Positions 6,110 to 8,761 of a DNA stretch of 8,761 nucleotides are shown one piece after another (position 1 is the stretch's first letter; the number at the start of each line of letters is the position of its first letter). Origin of the DNA: Tannerella sp. (GTDB lineage: Bacteria > Bacteroidota > Bacteroidia > Bacteroidales > Tannerellaceae); NCBI GenBank assembly GCA_031271245.1, contig JAISWC010000129.1:1-8761 (forward strand). Direction: 5' to 3'. Under the pieces are notes generated by a model, which was given only the letters and a program-made list of their open reading frames with translations, searched no databases and was not told the DNA's origin. The translations under genes were made by a program, and so were the position numbers.

Positions 6110-7043
6110 GCAAAACCGTTTTTTTTTCATCCAGTGACAGTTTCATTCCTTCCACGCCGACGACGGTTCCGGGGAACACCGCTTCCGCCTCGGCCTGTAA
6201 CACGCCGAGGTCCTCGTAGCGTGCCGAGTAATGGCCGATGACTAACCGTTTCACCTGTGCCCGCCGGGCAATCTCGGCCGCCTGACGGGCGGTGGAGTGA
6301 AACGTTTCCCTTGCACGTGGCAAATCCGCCTCGATAAAGGTCGCCTCATGATACAGACAGTCGCAGCCTTCGATCCACGGGACGATTTCCGGCGCAAAAG
6401 CCGTGTCCGAGCAGTAAGCATAGCGTTTCGGAGGGTCGGCCGGGTGCGTCAGGCGGCTGTTCGGAATCACGTCGCCTTCGGGTGTCACGTAGTCCGCGCC
6501 CTGCTTGATCCCTGCCAGCTCTTTCACCGGAATCCGGTAGAAATCCGTCATCTCGCGTATCAAATGCGGGTCGGAAGGCTTTTCAGCAAAGAGATAGCCG
6601 CACGTGGGGATACGGTGTTTCAGTGGAATCGACCGGACACACAGCGAACGATCTTCCATCACTACCGCATGTTGACGGGGGTCAATCAGGTTCAGACGGA
6701 CAGGGTAAGGCAGTTCCCTGCAGAACACGGCCAGTACCGGACGCAGGAAATCAGCCAGCGCCTGCGGCCCGTGAATCACCAGTTCTCCCTTTCGTCCCAA
6801 CATGCCCAAGGTAGAAATCAGCCCCGGCAAACCGAAACAGTGGTCGCCATGCAGATGAGAAATAAAAATATGATTCAGCCGGTTGAAGCGGACATGCATC
6901 CGGCGCATCTGCAACTGAGTGCCCTCGCCGCAGTCGACAAGGTAAAGTTTGTCGCGCAGATCCACCACCTGCGACGTTGTCGCGTGTCGCAGCGTCAGCG
7001 TCGCCGAACCGCATCCCAGCAAAGTGATTTCAAAACGTGCCAT
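6099..7043 (-). CDS. rnz: Ribonuclease Z (tRNA 3'-processing endonuclease)
   Basis: RNase Z is a zinc metallo-beta-lactamase-fold nuclease that cuts the 3' trailer from tRNA precursors. The 314-residue length fits the short bacterial form. The zinc-binding motif is ISHLHGDHCFGLPG (61-74) with His63, His65, Asp67 and His68. Further family residues are His143 in PLKHRIPTCGY, Asp213 in YCSDTAF, His249 in ETFHSTARQAAEIA (the RNase Z HST motif), and His271 in GHYSARY. The N-terminal LLGCGSATLTLRHATTSQVV (8-27) is also typical. All metal ligands are present, so the enzyme should be active. The ATG at 7043 is supported by a good promoter directly upstream. The gene is followed by the small secreted-protein gene on the same strand after 49 bases; the two products have no obvious link. 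Confidence 0.97.
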   Translation of the reverse strand: MARFEITLLGCGSATLTLRHATTSQVVDLRDKLYLVDCGEGTQLQMRRMHVRFNRLNHIFISHLHGDHCFGLPGLISTLGMLGRKGELVIHGPQALADFLRPVLAVFCRELPYPVRLNLIDPRQHAVVMEDRSLCVRSIPLKHRIPTCGYLFAEKPSDPHLIREMTDFYRIPVKELAGIKQGADYVTPEGDVIPNSRLTHPADPPKRYAYCSDTAFAPEIVPWIEGCDCLYHEATFIEADLPRARETFHSTARQAAEIARRAQVKRLVIGHYSARYEDLGVLQAEAEAVFPGTVVGVEGMKLSLDEKKTVLPAN

Positions 7044-7044
7044 T

Positions 7045-7067
7045 CGTCATCTTTTGGTTTGATGACG
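7045..7067. repeat. Short inverted repeat between rnz promoter and start codon
   Basis: CGTCATC (7045-7051) and GATGACG (7061-7067) are exact reverse complements with a nine-base spacer. They fill the space between the rnz -7 box and its ATG. If the transcript starts upstream of the repeat it could form a hairpin at the ribosome site; otherwise the repeat could be a protein-binding site. No regulator is identified. Confidence 0.5.
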
Positions 7068-7097
7068 CAAAATTACATGAAAATTCCGGATTCCCAA
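7068..7097 (-). promoter_or_regulatory. Bacteroides-type promoter of rnz
   Basis: On the minus strand TTG (7095-7097) is followed after exactly 19 bases by TAATTTTG (7068-7075), matching the Bacteroides consensus TTG-N19-21-TAnnTTTG. The -7 box ends 24 bases before the rnz ATG. The promoter lies inside the 3' end of the present dinD-like reading frame, which suggests that frame originally stopped earlier. Confidence 0.75.
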
Positions 7098-7813
7098 GCC
7101 GTCTTTCAATAGGTTGTTTAACTGACTGTTCGTCCAGCATGAATGTTTTTTGCGTTTTTAATTTTTTGAGCTGCTCTTTTTGAACTTCTTCAATACTTTT
7201 AGCCGGTGTCGGTTGATTTTCAGGCAATATCCCACCTACTCGCTCAATGGTTTTCCGAACTTCCTGTCCTACCTGATTATGCGTTGCGACAGCGTTACGG
7301 GCGCGTTGCTCTTTCCTGATTTTTTCTTCGGCAAGCATCTGATTCCATTGCCTGATATCGCCGCGAATAACCAGCCGTTTATTGTCTTCGTCGAGCCGGT
7401 TAAAATAATCGACAACTTCCTGCCGTCGCGTTTGAATGGCAAAATAAGTTTGTCCTGTAGCGATGATTTCCTTGCGCAGACCGCCGTTTTGTACAATCAG
7501 GTAACAGGTATAGCGCGAGAGCTTGTAATCAACAATCTGTCTCGGTCGCGCTTTCGACGGCATTTTGACCGTTTTGTTGACCTCAACAAAATGATCGACG
7601 ATCTCAAAACCGCTATTCCGACATGCCAGTATAGCTCTGTCCAATACGTTTGAAAAATTGCACCATTCTACATATTCCAGTACCGGAACCAGTTCACGGG
7701 CTAACAAAACTCGTTACTTGCCTCGTCGGCATGTTTGATTTGCTCGAAACCCTGATACTCTTTTGCTGTTAAGGAATACGAAATAAACAGATATGAAAGG
7801 CATATATTCTCTT

Positions 7814-7842
7814 CAAAATATGCAGGTTACATTTTGCGTCAA
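7814..7842 (-). promoter_or_regulatory. Possible remnant promoter of the dinD-like pseudogene
   Basis: On the minus strand TTG (7840-7842) is followed after 19 bases by TATTTTGA (7813-7820), close to but not a full match to TAnnTTTG. It lies about 40 bases before the first recognisable DinD codon. An ATG at 7801-7803 follows it but opens a different frame, so a second frameshift may separate it from the DinD frame. Nothing else is recognised between 7773 and 7907 apart from an imperfect 8-base hairpin at about 7879-7897. Confidence 0.35.
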
Positions 7843-7907
7843 TGTAAACGTAACGAAGCAATCCTGAATATTTTCCTTAACTTAATGACATTAGGTTCGC
7901 CAGGGGT

Positions 7908-8761
7908 TTATCTGGATTTGATCAGAAATGCTTTTTTGAAAACTTTTCGCTGTCCGTCCGGGTGATAGCAGTCGGCATAAAAAATGTATACATCCGGTCG
8001 GAGACGGTTCCCGTCCAGTCCGTAGCCGTCCCAGCGAATATTACTTTCCTGTCCGGACAACTGGTTGTTGGATATCTCCGCGAGTTTCCTCCCATCCAGC
8101 GAGAAAACTTCCATTTTCAGGCGGTAACCCGTCCTGTCCGCCCGGTACACGATTACGTATTCATCCGTTTCGGGAACGTATCTCGGCGGAAGCAGCGAAA
8201 TAGATTCTCCATTCTCCGGCACACCGTATTGCGAATTTCGACAGCCGGGTGTACCGTATCCCGCGGCGGCAGTAGCCGACGTCCAGTTGGATGCGTCCTG
8301 CGTGTCCGCTTCCGGCTGAATGCGCTCCAGCGAAACGCCTTTCGGGTTTTTGATGGCGTCGTTGTGCCATTTGGAGGAATAACCGATTTCGTCGATAATG
8401 ACCCCGTCTCTTGTCCGGCACAAAACCAGATCGGCGCCGGTGTTGCTCAACTCCGGCAGTTTCAGTTCGCAGACTGCTTCCGGCGAGGAAGTGGAATAAA
8501 AACTCAGTACGCCTTCGCGATGACCGGTCAAAACAATATGGGCGCCCGGCGGTACCGGTTCGGTAATGGAAGACAGCGCATAACGGGTACGCAACTCGCC
8601 GTCCTCCCTCCGGGTAGCGACCGACAGCCCGATCAGGCGCAGCGCCCGGCCGGAACGGTTGTACAGTTCGATATACTCGCTGCCTCCCGGGAAAGGCTCC
8701 GGAAGAATTTCGTTGAAGACAAGGACTTTTTCATAGATAATCCAGTCTTCTGCGGGCACAT
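7908..8761 (-). CDS. Lamin-tail-domain protein, C-terminal part (5' end outside window)
   Basis: The frame is open to the window edge, so at least 283 C-terminal residues are visible; a GTG near the edge (8757-8759) is not a credible start. Residues about 12-176 form a lamin tail domain (LTD): VFNEILPEPFPGGSEYIELYN (14-34) is the signature first strand pair, and SLERIQPE (143-150) with NWTSATAAAGYGTPGCRNS (158-176) is the usual closing block. Residues about 205-283 look like an FlgD-type beta-sandwich: MEVFSLDGRKLAEI (216-229), IRWDGYGLDGNRL (231-243), PDVYIFYADC (245-254), ending FKKAFLIKSR. In Bacteroidota such ends often serve as sorting or anchoring domains of secreted proteins, so an exported surface protein is likely. 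LTD proteins in bacteria are often large and linked to nucleases or other surface enzymes; the missing N-terminal part would decide this. Function not known. Confidence 0.85.
   Translation of the reverse strand, partial: VPAEDWIIYEKVLVFNEILPEPFPGGSEYIELYNRSGRALRLIGLSVATRREDGELRTRYALSSITEPVPPGAHIVLTGHREGVLSFYSTSSPEAVCELKLPELSNTGADLVLCRTRDGVIIDEIGYSSKWHNDAIKNPKGVSLERIQPEADTQDASNWTSATAAAGYGTPGCRNSQYGVPENGESISLLPPRYVPETDEYVIVYRADRTGYRLKMEVFSLDGRKLAEISNNQLSGQESNIRWDGYGLDGNRLRPDVYIFYADCYHPDGQRKVFKKAFLIKSR

Larger units (their letters stand above)
7030..7772 (-). pseudogene. dinD: Decayed DNA-damage-inducible protein D (DinD)-like gene
   Basis: DinD is a damage-induced protein in E. coli that inhibits RecA filament functions. 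Here the family's N-terminal region is split between two frames. One frame (7708-7772) gives AKEYQGFEQIKHADEASNEF and then stops. The next (7030-7707) continues LARELVPVLEYVEW, the expected continuation after EFW. Restoring one base near 7705 (TTTTGTTAG to TTTTGGTTAG) rejoins them as EFWLARELV. The matched N-terminal part runs through LSRYTCYLIVQNGG and GQTYFAIQTRRQE. After RQWNQMLAE the protein jumps straight to EKIRKEQ and the C-terminal block VGQEVRKTIERVGGILPEN, skipping roughly 65 residues present in E. coli DinD (the AIFQNHGY...GSTELAANLF part, from memory). The frame then runs past the likely family end (MLDE) across the rnz promoter and into the rnz start, suggesting a lost stop. No ATG start is seen in the first frame; its codon at the expected place is TTA. 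Almost surely non-functional, unless the frameshift is a sequencing error. Confidence 0.85.

Noticed and set aside
6050..6130. Upstream ATG at 6130 for the small secreted protein
   Set aside because: It would overlap rnz and bury the signal peptide behind 27 residues; the promoter -7 box at 6080-6087 lies downstream of that ATG.
6297..7112. 271-codon plus-strand frame opposite rnz
   Set aside because: Opposite an intact RNase Z with all zinc ligands; no family features.

Overview
The window looks like chromosomal DNA from a Bacteroidota bacterium of the order Bacteroidales, probably a gut or oral lineage related to Parabacteroides, Tannerella or Bacteroides. The evidence is convergent. A V-type ATPase set lies in the order D-I-K. 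Several promoters match the Bacteroides-type pattern TTG-N19-21-TAnnTTTG. A BadF/BadG sugar kinase sits beside murQ. There is a small protein resembling a type IX secretion sorting domain, and a lamin-tail-domain protein. Genus cannot be fixed from the sequence alone.

Layout, left to right. Positions 1-673 hold an AT-rich stretch with an unrecognised four-helix membrane protein built from two copies of one helical hairpin. Its last 23 bases overlap the start of the V-ATPase D gene. Positions 651-3603 carry GC-rich V-ATPase genes D (central rotor), I (membrane stator) and K (rotor ring), closed by a clear intrinsic terminator at 3640-3675. The catalytic A and B genes are not in view. The K subunit has every side chain known to bind sodium in the Enterococcus hirae ring, so the pump may be sodium-linked. 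Directly after the terminator lies an 82-base element with perfect 20-base inverted ends, likely a dispersed MITE-like repeat.

Positions 3868-5699 hold a divergent pair: a BadF-type amino-sugar kinase (minus) and MurQ etherase (plus). Together they would phosphorylate amino sugar salvaged from peptidoglycan, remove the lactyl ether from MurNAc-6-phosphate and yield GlcNAc-6-phosphate. murQ ends only two bases from the end of an oppositely oriented small gene (5702-6049) for a secreted protein that is little more than a signal peptide plus a sorting-domain-like fold. Upstream of that on the same strand is ribonuclease Z (6099-7043). These two genes share near-identical promoter and leader sequences.

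Positions 7030-7772 are a decayed dinD-like gene with a one-base frameshift, an apparent internal deletion of about 65 codons and probably a lost stop codon. The right edge (7908-8761) holds the C-terminal part of a lamin-tail-domain surface or secreted protein ending in an FlgD-like beta-sandwich.

No defence island, CRISPR array, RNA gene or complete insertion sequence was found. The best candidate for something undescribed is the duplicated-hairpin membrane protein placed against the V-ATPase genes.
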